A stretch of DNA of 64,000 nt. Origin: Tupaia tana (taxonomy: Eukaryota; Chordata; Mammalia; Scandentia; Tupaiidae). Numbering within the stretch: the first letter of the stretch is position 1; every line of letters begins with the position of its first letter. Where the stretch lies: contig JAKSZU010000002.1 of the NCBI GenBank assembly GCA_026018925.1, positions 159,161,400 to 159,225,399 on the forward strand, given 5' to 3'. The position numbers and the translations under genes are program-made. Below are positions 46,339 to 56,829 of the stretch, piece after piece. The notes under the pieces were generated by a model. That model made no database searches. It was not told the DNA's origin and saw only the letters and a list, made by a program, of their open reading frames with translations.

Positions 46339-46412
46339 TGAAATTATAACTTTCTAAATGATCTTCTGACACTTTTTAACTAGCTATCTTTAGTTAAAAA
46401 AATAAATAGAAG

Positions 46413-46670
46413 GGACCAGCAGTTAGTGTAATGGCTATGTCGTTGCACTCCTATGTAGTCGACCGTGGTTTGAGTCCCGGATCCAGTGACTTAAACTCAT
46501 GCCGGGCATGTGTGTGTGTGCCCAAGATCCTGAGAGGAGAAGGGATTGCAGCGTGGCCATGCCCCCTGGGGGGTGATTTCTCGCTTTCTGTCTCTCTGTC
46601 TCTCTCTGTCTTTCTGGCAAGTGCACGAGCCCTATAGCAAAAACCTCTCCAAAAAAATAAAAATAAAAAT
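46413..46670 (+). mobile_element. long tRNA-SINE (CGAC group), young-looking
   Basis: 'ggaccagcagttagtgtaat', 'tatgtagtcgaccgtggttt', 'ggcatgtgtgtgtgtgccca', 'ccccctggggggtgatttct', 'gagccctatagcaaaaacct', A/T-rich tail. Duplication around 'aaataaatagaag' (46400-46412 and 46673-46685). About 20 bp of the body is missing (after 'cctgagaggaga'). Confidence 0.95.
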
Positions 46671-47020
46671 AAAAATAAATAGAAGAATCTCAAACAAAGT
46701 ACTCTGACTATACTCTGACTATGTAGTGTGTATAAACTGAACTTTAGATATCAGTTATAAAGCCACCATTATGCAGCCTCCTTTCAAGTGTCTCCACTGC
46801 CCACAAAATGTTATTTTGCTAGAAGATTTTCATCACTTTAATATGTGTCCTTTGTTGTCATCCTTTCATAAATCTAAGCTATTGTTTACTTGGAGTGTCT
46901 TTCACTTTATTCTTGATATAATTCTTAACATTATTTCAGGGCCTAACTTCAATGCTTTTTCCTTTATGGAACATCATCTGATTTTCTCTTTTTTTTTTTT
47001 TTAAAAAAAGAAATCTCATA

Positions 47021-47275
47021 GGGCCAGCAGGTGATGTGGTGGCTAAGGTGCTGGACTCCTACATGGCCAACGACAGTTCAAGTCCTAAACCTGGTGGCTT
47101 GAAAATAATTCCAGGCGTATGTTCATGCATGCCCAAAATCTCAGGAGGAGAATGAAAAAAGTTTTGTGGCATGACCATCTCCGTTGAGGGGTAATTTCTC
47201 ACTCTATCTCTGTCTGTCTCTGTCTCTCTCCAGCAAGAGCACACACCATGTGGAAAAAAGCCTATAAAAAAAACT
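47021..47275 (+). mobile_element. long tRNA-SINE (GGCC group)
   Basis: 'gggccagcaggtgatgtggt', 'ctacatggccaacgacagtt', 'ggcttgaaaataattccagg', 'gcacacaccatgtggaaaaa' and A-rich tail. Confidence 0.9.
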
Positions 47276-47295
47276 TATAAATTTATTTTATCATG

Positions 47296-47505
47296 ATGGA
47301 GAGCATTTGTATCCAGCATGAGGAGGTGGGCACCTTGACGTGGTCTTGTGCCACAGTTCCTCTTTCCAGCCTTACCTATGGCTCATTGAGATCTTGGGCA
47401 TACATGCACCTGGCATGTTTTCAAGTCAACTTATACCTTCAAACTCATCTATGGCCTGTGGCTGTCAGCATTGCAATTCAGTTTAGCAATGATCGCGTCA
47501 CCAGG
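47296..47505 (-). mobile_element. possible ancient tRNA-SINE relative
   Basis: 'ttgagatcttgggcatacat', 'gcacctggcatgttttcaag' and 'aactcatctatggcctgtgg' keep the antisense SINE order at low identity. The head is poorly preserved. Confidence 0.45.
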
Positions 47506-48098
47506 CTGGGCCCTACTTCTCCTTTTAGGCCCACGAACAGTGTTACTTGATCATCCTTGATTCACCTTGGTGCAACACTCATTCTATACCGTAGATATTG
47601 TCTGTGCTTTCGTCCTCCCACCCCGACATCACATACCACACTGAGGATACTTTAAGAGCAAGGATCTCTAGCACTTGATGCCATCGGTACACATGAATGC
47701 TAGATTGGAAACTGACAGTATGCTTGCTGACAAAAAGATAATCTTACTAGGAAGAACAGGGAGTAACAATGAGAAGAGAACCACCCAGGTACATAGGTTC
47801 ATCATCCTTTAGCTATTGCCACCAATAGAAGTTCACAAGTTAAAAAAGGGGAGTAATCACGGGACCTAGAAACATGCCAGTTCTAAGCCTCTTTCATCAT
47901 TTCTTCTAACTACTTCTCACTTTTGCCCAGATTTCTGGCCCCAAAGTCACTATAGACTGGAAAAATGACTAGCAAAAACCTTGCCTTCCAACTCTCATTT
48001 TCCTGGTTTAGAAAAAAGTGGCTTGTCAAAGTATTTGAAACTCAAAAGGTACAAACAAAGTAGGCTACATTTCTTTTCTTTCAGGAAGCAAGTCTCCA
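47506..48098. other. no recognisable element
   Basis: Unassigned sequence; no SINE. Open frames here are short and lack domains. Confidence 0.4.
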
Positions 48099-48362
48099 AG
48101 TGGCCAGTGGTTGGTGTGGAGTTTAAGGTGGCTAGGTCCCACATGGCCAAATGTGGGGTTTGAGTCCCAGAGCAGCATCATGAAAATCATGCCAGGTGCA
48201 TGTGCATGCATGCCCAAAAACCTGGGAAGAGAATGGCAGAAAAAGGACTTGGCATAGCCATCCTTCCTAGGGGGTGAGTTCTCACTTTTCATCTCTCTGT
48301 CTCTGTCTGTCTCTGTCCCTGTCTCTGCCAAGCACATGCCCCCTATAGATAAAACAACAATT
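48099..48362 (+). mobile_element. long tRNA-SINE (GGCC group)
   Basis: 'agtggccagtggttggtgtg', 'cacatggccaaatgtggggt', 'tcatgaaaatcatgccaggt', CT-rich (CTGT)n part, 'catgccccctatagataaaa'. Confidence 0.9.
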
Positions 48363-48404
48363 AAAAGAGTATTTCCTTTATACATATATTTGAAACTTTA
48401 TTTT

Positions 48405-48597
48405 TTTCTGCATATGAGAGAGACCAGTACTCTTGACAGGGTCTCACCATGCTCAGATCCTTGTCCCAGCCTCTCTGGATCACAGGTGACAGGCACTTAT
48501 GGGCACAACCAGCATCTTCAGGTTGATGTGAGATCCAAACCTGAGCTTCCCACATGGCTCCAGCATCACACAATGGCACCCTAATGCCAGATCCATT
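48405..48597 (-). mobile_element. possible ancient tRNA-SINE relative
   Basis: 'gcatatgagagagaccagta', 'gacagggtctcaccatgctc', 'gatccaaacctgagcttccc', 'acatggctccagcatcacac'. Resembles the piece at 16925 more than the main SINE. Confidence 0.45.
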
Positions 48598-48658
48598 GTA
48601 TCTAGATCCTTTGTCTTAAATATCTCTTAAAATTTAGAATAAATTATGCCCTGCTGGT

Positions 48659-48681
48659 GCATTGGTGGTTCAGTGGTAGAG
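48659..48681 (+). pseudogene. tRNA-Gly 5' fragment
   Basis: 'gcattggtggttcagtggta' followed by 'gag' matches the first 22 or so bases of mammalian tRNA-Gly (acceptor 5' strand and D arm), then stops. It lies between two 11-bp copies of taaattatgcc (48640-48650 and 48682-48692). Only the 5' third of a tRNA is present, so it is not a tRNA gene. The form fits a tailless retropseudogene of a cut tRNA. Confidence 0.7.
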
Positions 48682-48696
48682 TAAATTATGCCTAGT

Positions 48697-48884
48697 GAGG
48701 GGACCAGTAGATGGCGTGCTAGTTAAGGCATTGGCTACTCCCACATGGCCGACCATGGTTGGAGTCCCGGACCTGGTGGCTTTCTTTTTCACTTTCTCTC
48801 TCTCTCTCTGGCGCTCTCTGGTCAAATTAAAAATAAATGAATTAATAAATAAAGTTAAATAAATAATTCTTAAAAATAAATAAA
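48697..48884 (+). mobile_element. short tRNA-SINE
   Basis: 'aggggaccagtagatggcgt', 'cacatggccgaccatggttg', 'ggtggctttctttttcactt', CT run, 'aaataaataattcttaaaaa' tail. Flanked by 15-base copies at 48682-48696 and 48885-48899 (one difference). The first copy is also the second copy flanking the tRNA-Gly fragment. Confidence 0.95.
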
Positions 48885-49091
48885 TAAATTATGCCTTGTA
48901 AAAGGTTAAATAATCTTTTATAAACTTAGCCACTGAAAGGACTTACTTAACAAAACAATAGCATACTCTGCAAGTACATGAAATACTCTGCATATGAATG
49001 TGGTAAAACACTACAGAGCAAGAGTGTAAACTCCATTTCTTTCTTGGTGTGTCCTGAGAGCCCAGAAATACATAGAAAGTGCTAAATAGCC

Positions 49092-49290
49092 TGGGGGCCA
49101 GATGGTGGTGCAGCAGTGAAATGCAATGTTCTATAAGGTCGCCCATGAGAGTAGGTTCTGGATTTGCATCCAGAGACCTCCCTGAGTATGCTAGGTACAT
49201 ATGCGTCTGATCTGGGGCTGGCTGATGCTGAGGGTGGATAATGGCACCAAGACCTTGTTACAAATGCTCTCTCTGTCTTTTTCACACAGG
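49092..49290 (+). mobile_element. old tRNA-SINE relative
   Basis: 'tgggggccagatggtggtgc' gives a clear head, but the middle ('gaccttgttacaaatgctct') departs from both main forms and matches better the antisense pieces at 16925 and 48405. Perhaps an older sister family. Confidence 0.5.
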
Positions 49291-49409
49291 GAAGAAATCA
49301 ATTAACAAAGGAGACAAACACTAAACATTCCATGAATATTTTGAGTTAACGTGTGTATGGTTGATGCAGCATATCACATTCAGAAGTAACTAAGACTGAT
49401 TATATTTTT

Positions 49410-49568
49410 GAAGAATTATGTATTTAATTTGATTTCTTCTTCTTCATTTTGATCAGAGAGATATGGAGAGAGAGAGTGAGAAAGCAAGCTGCCAGGCCCA
49501 GGACTCAAACTGTGGTCAGCCATGTGGGTGGGAGTCAACACGTTAACCACCACGCCACCTGCCCGTCC
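49410..49568 (-). mobile_element. short tRNA-SINE
   Basis: 'cattttgatcagagagatat', 'aagcaagctgccaggcccag', 'gactcaaactgtggtcagcc', ends 'cacctgcccgtccc'. Flanks share 'ctgatt' with a T/A-rich continuation (49397 and 49569). Confidence 0.9.
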
Positions 49569-49569
49569 C

Positions 49570-50063
49570 CTGATTGTTTATTATGAAGGCTGTCTTCAGA
49601 AAAATCAGTTGTACAATATTTTATATAATGGATGTTCCTCATAGGGACGCAGACATAGAAATAGTAGCTAACAGGGGAGTTACTCCCAGAGTACATGGGC
49701 ACAAACCCTGGCGTCAGCCTACTCATAGGCTCCTTGAACATGGGCCATTGCAAAGCTAAGCTGTAAAACAGGTGTAACTATTCATTCTGTGATATCTCTA
49801 ATCATGTTGGAGCAGACTATTCACCTGAAAACAAAAAAATGTAGTAATATATCCTGAGAAATAGCTTTTACATTTGAATGGTTTGCTAATCCTCTCAAGA
49901 CATCCATTTTTAAAAATATATTCTTTTGAATTTTCTTTTCTATAAACTTATTGAAATTGAAACCATAACCTGAGCAATACAAATGACACTGATTATTAGA
50001 AACTAGCTTTATGATTATTTTGCACCTTTTTTTTTTTTTTGAAGTATAAATATGTTACTCCAA
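49570..50063. other. no recognisable element
   Basis: Unassigned; a T run at about 50026-50040. Confidence 0.4.
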
Positions 50064-50318
50064 AGCTGGCCCTGTAGCACAGCAGTTAAGGGAACTGGAT
50101 CCTACGTGATTAGTCATGGTTTGAGTTCTGGCCCTTCAGCGTTAAAACCCCATCGAGTACATGTCCATGTGCATGCCAAAAACTCTAATAGGAAGGAGAA
50201 ATGGAGGAAAAAGTTTTGTGGTATGACCACACCCCATTGGGGGTTCTTTCTCTCATCATCTTGCTGTCTCTCTCTGGCAAATGCACATGCCCTCTGGCAC
50301 AAAAGAAAATACTTAAAA
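50064..50318 (+). mobile_element. long tRNA-SINE (GGCC group), old
   Basis: 'agctggccctgtagcacagc', 'ggtttgagttctggcccttc', 'catgtccatgtgcatgccaa', 'caccccattgggggttcttt', 'gcacatgccctctggcacaa'. Confidence 0.85.
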
Positions 50319-50329
50319 GATATTCATTC

Positions 50330-51130
50330 AATTGCTAACTAATTTAGACCCTTAATCTATACTATACTACGCCATGTGTAATGTGCTAAGTTTGCATGTT
50401 GTTTTATAAAAATGGAGACTTAAAAATAAATTTGTACTTCTCTTTAGAAAGTAAAACAAAGTACTTCCCAATAATGCCATAATAGTGTCAGAACAGTAAA
50501 ACATGATTAATAGGCAAAATCTTGAATCTCAGAAAGGCATTGATACGTGGCCACTAAATTTAACAGTCAGATACACTACCAGTGTCCACTGCATAAGATA
50601 ATTAACACCCCTGAATCAATAACACAGCACCACGCTTTTAGAATTATAAATCATTATATCCGCGTTACTGTCATGGACTGCTGTTTGTTTGCTTGTTTAG
50701 TATGGATAATGGCCTAATGGATTGTGACAACTCTACAGCAGAGCCTGATTTTGGTGTTTTTCAAGACCGTTTTATTCAGCAGGCCGAATAAATGTCCAAA
50801 TCTTTTATAAGGAAACAAAATTATGGGAAACACAATTAAACTTTTAAGGCTTAAAAATCCAGCTGACTTTAAAACGTGTATTCATTTATCTTACCAAAGA
50901 AGGCAATAACCCTGGAGCACTATTCACAACTAAATTGTTAATTAGCATTCGCATTTGACTCTAGAAAGAGGAAAACAAATCTTTTCTGTGAAGAGTACAG
51001 TTTATACTCTGTTGAATAGTTTTAGAGGAATTGTTGATAAGATCATTGGTTCTGATCTCTATTTCTCTAGCTATTAGAACACTGAAAAAGAAGTGAGCTG
51101 GAAAAATAAGTTGGGAGCATTCCTCATTAA
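50330..51130. other. no recognisable element
   Basis: Unassigned block without SINEs. The part around 50640-50830 is not low-complexity; I cannot tell whether it is conserved. Confidence 0.4.
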
Positions 51131-51290
51131 CTCAGTGAGTTACTGGGTGCTCTTTAAATTCCTACTGTGTGCCAAGCAGAGAGAAAAATAACAAATGGAA
51201 GACCTAATCCTTACTTTTCAGGAAGCTCTCCATTTAACTGGAGAGAACAATAACATGGCCATAGAGCAACTTACTAATATACCAATATGC
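51130..51290 (-). mobile_element. L2 fragment, antisense
   Basis: 'ttcctactgtgtgccaagca', 'gaagacctaatccttacttt' and 'ctctccatttaactggagag' follow the inverted L2 landmark ('cctactatgtgccaggcac ... aggagcttacattctagtgg'). Confidence 0.5.
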
Positions 51291-51392
51291 ACATGGACAA
51301 ATCGGTGTGGCTTGAACTAATTCAACAGTTTAACAGCTTACCTATTTGCCACTAGGTTAGATACAAGTGCTCTCTCTCATGTGTGCTATTTC

Positions 51393-51416
51393 ACACACAC
51401 ACACACACACACACAC
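51393..51416. repeat. (CA)n microsatellite
   Basis: About twelve CA units. Confidence 0.95.
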
Positions 51417-51699
51417 GTAAGTCAATGTAATGTATTGGAAGTTGTGCCATGTGGAGTCTACCAGTGACAGAAAGGTAGCAAGCCATGAATTTGAAATCAG
51501 CTAGTCTTGTGCCAGTGCTATGCTTTGCAGTCACTGAGGAAATAGAAGATATAGATAGATAATTCAGTAGCCTCATCCTTACCAGACCTGTTTCATTTAA
51601 TCATGCCATCCCAAACTGGCCCTCACAGCAAGTACCATGATCATTACCATGCTTTTTTCTTTCTTGTTTTTTTTTTTTTTAATTTATAGTGGTATTATT

Positions 51700-51756
51700 A
51701 TTTTTATTTCTTATCCTTCCCCTCCAGAATGTAAACTCCCTAAGGACAAGAACGTT

Positions 51757-51808
<52 letters not shown>

Positions 51809-51880
51809 CCACTGCATGCCGCACTGAGGTGAGAACTGGGCACGAAGCTGACATTTAATATTTGCAAGACACTGGCTGTA
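51700..51880 (+). mobile_element. L2 3' end with a large T expansion
   Basis: 'ccagaatgtaaactccctaa' and 'ggacaagaacgttgac' on the left, 'actgcatgccgcactgaggt', 'gggcacgaagctgacattta' and 'atatttgcaag' on the right, match the two sides of the L2 3' end. Between them, where L2 has a short T-rich part, are about 45 T (51761-51805). Confidence 0.6.
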
Positions 51881-51889
51881 CAGCTGGTG

Positions 51890-52224
51890 GTTAGGATTGA
51901 AGCATGACACTCTGTCAAGGGTACCTTCTCCCGCCTTGGTCTCTATCTATCTCTCTCACATCAACAAAGTACATAAACTTTAAAGAATTTTGACAAATGA
52001 ATACATATGAGAAATTAACACTACTTGTCACTTACATGAAGTTAAGTGCAGGTAGCATTGGGAGGGAAGATGACTTGATGTCTTGGACAATAATGACAAT
52101 ATTAACCTTCTTTCTCAAATCTAGATACACAGCTTCTGGGTTTCCGTACACATTAACGTTGTCACCCTGCCTCAGATAACTGCAATGTTACTATTCTTAT
52201 TACTGGAAGAAGGTGATATAATGA
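51890..52224. other. no recognisable element
   Basis: Unassigned; nothing named. Confidence 0.35.
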
Positions 52225-52430
52225 AGAGCAAAGGTATACAGTCTGGAGTGATACCAAGCTAGGTGTGGAGCCTAGCCATACTACATTCTATCTGGGTGAC
52301 TGTGACCAAATATAACCTCACCTTTCTTATCTACACATGGGTATAGCAGCAGTACCTACTGAATAGGGTAACTTGATGTAAGATGAGATAATTTGTGTAG
52401 CTGTGCACACAGGAAGGGCTAAAACATGCT
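52225..52430 (+). mobile_element. MIR fragment
   Basis: 'cagtctggagtgataccaag', 'tgggtgactgtgaccaaata', 'cctttcttatctacacatgg' and 'gatgagataatttgtgtagc' follow MIR in order. Confidence 0.7.
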
Positions 52431-52559
52431 ATCTGTTGCTGCTGAGGAAGAGAGAAGTTTAGGACCTTACACAGACAGACACTAGTGAGTAAGGCCCATT
52501 CCAGGTCATCCTAATCACAGCTCAACCCGATTCTTTGTTGTGTTCAACATTGTTTTTCC

Positions 52560-52790
52560 TCTTTCAAGGCTTAGTTCATGTTACTCCTTCTCCAAATTTT
52601 CTCTCAACTTCATCTTCTATTTCCAAATCCTCTTCTTTTCTTAATGACCAGAACAAAGGACACTTTTCCCGTAAGCCTTCCCCATACCTCCAACTGGACA
52701 TAATCTCTGTCTCTAACATGGCACAGGCTCAGTAACTTGTCCATAGTATTCATCATTTTCCACTTTGCAGTACTATGGATGGGACTTTAG
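52560..52790 (+). mobile_element. L2 fragment
   Basis: 'ctttcaaggcttagttcatg', 'gtaagccttccccatacctc' and 'catagtattcatcattttcc' match L2 3' half landmarks at low identity. Confidence 0.45.
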
Positions 52791-52865
52791 AGGTACTTGT
52801 GTAAGGGACCAACTTTCCTTACCAGAAAATAGCAAATAAAGGTAAATCTATATTTCCATTTAAGT

Positions 52866-52888
52866 GCGCACACACACACACACACACA
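52866..52888. repeat. (CA)n microsatellite
   Basis: About eleven CA units following 'gtgcg'. Confidence 0.9.
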
Positions 52889-52939
52889 TGCTTGCACAAG
52901 GCATAAGGCCTTGCACCTAGCAGATAATGTTATTCATTT

Positions 52940-53095
52940 GGAGCTAGCTGGTTGCATACTGGTTAGGGCACTAGACTCCCACATGGTCAAACATGGTTCA
53001 AATCCTTGACCTGGCAGCTGGATTTCTTTCCCTCTCTCTCTCTGGTGAGCACACATACTCTATAGCAAATTTTAATAATAATAATAATAATAAAT
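52940..53095 (+). mobile_element. short tRNA-SINE with a long-form end
   Basis: 'ggagctagctggttgcatac', 'cacatggtcaaacatggttc', 'ggcagctggatttctttccc', then 'gtgagcacacatactctata' and (AAT)n. It joins a short-form body to the 'gcacac..ctctatagcaa' end normally found only in long copies. Confidence 0.85.
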
Positions 53096-53232
53096 TATTT
53101 TTTATTACTCATTTCATGTATTTTTATCACCATTGTCATCAAATTTCCCCACACAATCTTCTAATTTAGCTCTTTAACTGGCACAATTTAGGAGACATAA
53201 ATTCTACATCTCTTAAACTCTCAGTTTTTACA

Positions 53233-53740
53233 TGAGAAGCACTTCGGCATGGTAAGAGCTCAGAATGGAGAACTAGAAAGCCTGGGTTAAAAAGTCAATT
53301 CTGGGGGAACCAGCAGTTAGCGTAATGGCTATGTCGCTGGACCCTCATGTAGTCAACCATAATTCGAGTCCCAGACCCTGTGGCTTAAACTCACGCTGGG
53401 CGCACGTGCGTGCGTGCCCAAGATCCCGAGAGGAGAATGGAGGAGAGGGGATTGCAGGGTGGCCATCCCCCCTGGGGGGTGATTTCTCACTTTCTGTCTC
53501 TCTCTGGCTGTCTGGTGAGTGCACGCACCCTATAGCAACAACAACAACAAAAAAATACAAAAAATAAAAAATCTCTCTCTCAAAAAAAAGTCAATTCTGC
53601 TACTAACTAGATTTGTGATCTTGAACTACTCATTAGTCTCTCTGACCTTCAATTTTTTTCATCTGTTATACAAGAGGATTGAACTTCATTACCTTTAGGG
53701 TGCCTTTTAGCTTTAACATTTCATGATGATGTGATTTTAC
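53233..53740 (+). mobile_element. MIR split by a SINE
   Basis: Left part 53233-53303 ('aagagctcagaatggagaac', 'gcctgggttaaaaagtcaat') and right part 53586-53740 ('ctgctactaactagatttgt', 'gatcttgaactactcattag', 'tctctgaccttcaattt') form one MIR once the SINE is set aside. Confidence 0.8.
53304..53585 (+). mobile_element. long tRNA-SINE (CGAC group), young-looking
   Basis: 'gggggaaccagcagttagcg', 'catgtagtcaaccataattc', 'gggcgcacgtgcgtgcgtgc', 'ccccctggggggtgatttct', 'gcacgcaccctatagcaaca'. Perfect 14-bp duplication aaaagtcaattctg (53290-53303 and 53586-53599). Rich in CpG. The tail repeats 'ctctctctc' before its last A run. Confidence 0.97.
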
Positions 53741-53744
53741 TCTC

Positions 53745-54318
53745 TTTTAATTCTCTAAGATAAATAAAGTCTTCCAGCTTTAAGGAGCACTAGCCTTAGT
53801 AGAGAGGCATCTTATTTGTTTTGCTCACACTGTTATTGGCATGACCTTTATGGAGCATTGCCCCCTGCGACACATGATAGAATACCAAAAGTCACAGTCC
53901 ACAGCTCGATCTAATGAAAAATACAGTTTTAATTGTGAGTTGGCCACTCTCACAGTGTTGCCTTAATGAGACAGCAAAGCGCCAGAACTAGATCTCCCTT
54001 GTAAATACATACCCTGGTTTGCAGATTTCCTAATTCATAGTGACAGTATTGTGCTTAACTATAAACACACTGTGAACTTTGCAGTCCTGAAGCAATAGCA
54101 AACAATTTAAGAAGAATGTCCTGCAAGTTTACAGCCTTTAGTCTTAAAGCGAGTCAGCCATTTTGAAACTCACTCTCTCTGTGGTGATATGCTCACTAAC
54201 TGTATTTCTGCTATAGACTAGAATGTCCCTTTTTCATCTATTAATGCCACCTTGCCCTCAAAGTCTTTATAAATAAAAATGCTAATATTTACAATATGCT
54301 TGAGATTAGTGTACTCAC
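53745..54318. other. no recognisable element
   Basis: Unassigned single-copy-looking sequence; no SINE. Confidence 0.4.
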
Positions 54319-54585
54319 TTTTTTTTTTTTTTAGGTTTGATCATAGGATGTGAGCACTCACAAGAGAGACAGAGAGAGGGAAAGTGATAAATCACCTCGA
54401 AAAAGAGGGAAAGTGAGAAATCACCCCAAAAGGGATGGCCACATTGCAATCCCTTCTTATCTCAGGATTTTGGGCATGCACGGCCACATGCCTGGCATGA
54501 TTTTCAAGCTGCCGGGTTCGGGACTCGACCCACAGTCATCCATGTGGAAATCAAACATTTTAACCACCACACCATATTCTGGCTC
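54319..54585 (-). mobile_element. long tRNA-SINE (GGCC group) with a 29-bp tandem duplication
   Basis: 'tttaggtttgatcataggat', 'gagggaaagtgataaatcac' repeated as 'gagggaaagtgagaaatcac' (54376-54396 and 54405-54425), 'gggttcgggactcgaccca', 'ttaaccaccacaccatattc'. The repeat lies in the CT-rich domain. Confidence 0.9.
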
Positions 54586-54764
54586 TCTATCTCGATTACT
54601 CTTAATGGTTAACCTGTCTTTCATCTCCACAGTTGAAGAAAAGATATTCCTTCTTTATTATATTGAGTCTCTCTACTGTCCTCAAAATTCCATGCTTTAT
54701 GTAAAGATCACATTTGGAATTTAAATTGTTCCTTCATTCTCATTTTGAGTTATGTCATGTTTAT

Positions 54765-54960
54765 TTCCTGTTTAAATCTCTCCCTAACTTCCCTCTATCA
54801 TTAAGAGAAATCAAAAATCTATTTCTAGTCTACAGAGTATGTGTTTAGCTACTTGCCTAATTCTACAGCATCACCTCACTCTGTTCCCTGATCCTTTTTC
54901 CACTAACTTTCACTCTAATCACACTAAATCTTTCTGGTGGCACAAATTTTCTCAAGTGAG
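54765..54960 (+). mobile_element. L2 fragment
   Basis: 'ctccctaacttccctctatc', 'cctaattctacagcatcacc', 'ctgttccctgatcctttttc' and 'tttcactctaatcacac' follow L2 at low identity. Confidence 0.45.
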
Positions 54961-54986
54961 GTACTTGGTAAAAAGCTGTGAGGTTA

Positions 54987-55210
54987 TGTCAGCCTGTGGC
55001 TTGGCAGTTAAGGCAGTTGGATCCCACATAGCTGACTCCAAGATTCTGGTCCTGATCCTGGTGGTTTGAAGGACAAGCTAGGCCTGTGCATGTGGCGCGT
55101 GCCCAAAATCCTGAAAGGGGAATGGAAGAGAAGGGACTGAGTCCTGGCCATCCCCCACAGAGCAGAGGCTGCTTTCTCACTCTCCCTTTCTCAGCCTCTC
55201 TAGCAAATTT
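54987..55210 (+). mobile_element. long tRNA-SINE (GGCC group), old
   Basis: 'tgtcagcctgtggcttggca', 'cccacatagctgactccaag', 'gaatggaagagaagggactg', 'gctttctcactctccctttc'. The end motif is reduced to 'tctagcaaattt'. Confidence 0.8.
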
Positions 55211-55224
55211 TTAAAAAGAGAGCG

Positions 55225-56829
55225 ATAAAAGAGGAAAAACAAAATAAACAATATCTTATTTTTCTCTTAGTTTGATCTAAGCTATACTACATTTAGATAT
55301 CTTTTGTAAAGATTTTATATTTGAAACCTGACTAGAAATAACATTAGCAGGCTTCACTGTTATTCAAAAGAGGACACAATCTGGCTATAGCATAATAATT
55401 GAAGCAATGTAACGAATTCTGCTTTCCCATCCCAGGTCAAAACTCATGGACAGATTTTGGTATTCTTACCTGTGCTTTTCTTTCCGCCCCGAATCCTGTT
55501 CTTGATTATCCTCCAAATCTGTATACCAGTGTCACCCTTCAAAACACCATATGTATCTATACTTATGAAACATTTTACTATTCTATTTTCCCATTTCTTA
55601 CCCCACAGTTATTTTGTGTTGACGTCAATCTTCATTGATAGTACTTCATACAACTCATTCATTTATAGAATCATTCACGTGAACTTACTAAGGACCACTT
55701 CTGTGCTAGTCCTAGTCTTTTTTTTTTATCCTTTTTTTAATCCTTTTCCTTAATGCCACTAAGGTGTATTATTCATACCTCAGAATTAACTCTATCTTTC
55801 GATCGTTCTTTTTGTTCCTGTATGTGACTATCACTCCAACCCAACTGCAAGTTTCTTTTAAACAGGAATCCAAAAGATAGAATGAACTTCTCCATCTGCA
55901 CTTTGCATAGAATAGGTGAAGAGTATTTACTAAAAATTTTATTAACATAATTAATTTCAGTGAGAAAGCATGTTTGTGCCACTTGTGAAAGCAAGTGTTA
56001 CCTCTGAGTGAAAGGCAATTTGCCCTTTCCTTCTGAAGGGTTGCTCACTTAAGGGTACCCACTGAATAAATGAATGACAATGGGTATTCTTTTTAGTTTT
56101 ATTAAAATTGATCGTGCTCATTTGTAACTGTTAGAAATATGCTTAAAATAGCTAGGTAGCCTTGATTCCAATATATGTTTAGATTTAATTATAGGGAATA
56201 AAGGTTAAATGATGTGAGAACACATGCTGAGCTCAGCCTTGAAGACTGGCATGAAGAAATCAACACATTAAAGAAGAGAAGAAATAAGTGGCACTTTTGC
56301 CATTTCAATTTAATTCTACTGCTTTTCTAATGAAAATTCACCTAAACACAAAGTACCTTACTAATTATCTAATCACAGCAGGAAAATAATAAATGGAAAC
56401 TGTACAATTGTATTTAGAATTGTGCTCAGAACTGCTTCCCACTTGACTCTTCCCTGAGGTATGTTAACCAACAGTGAGGTTTTAATGTATTACCCTAAAA
56501 AAAAAGTCTAAACATGAATTCAGTTTTTCTTTTGCCACTTTAAGATACCTAAATGTCGATTTTTTTTTGGATTTAGCATAATTTCTGTATTTCGTGTTTG
56601 CCTTCCATTTGCTAGTCTCTAATGAAAAAACATTCATTGGTGGATGAATAATCTGCCTCATTTTAAGATGTTCAAACTAGTGAAAAGAAAGATGATCTAA
56701 TGAACACAAATTCACTACTTATGTACATGGATTCTAGGAAGATTGCTGAAGTCATGATTGTTCAAAGGCATAATTTTAGGAAGATTTGTTCAACAATACT
56801 CAAACTTAGAGTAGAGGAAAACATGAAGA
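55225..56829. other. unassigned block
   Basis: About 1.6 kb without a SINE. Overlapping open frames near 55399-55753 (79 and 98 residues) are hydrophobic but not recognisable and sit in CT-rich sequence. Confidence 0.4.
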
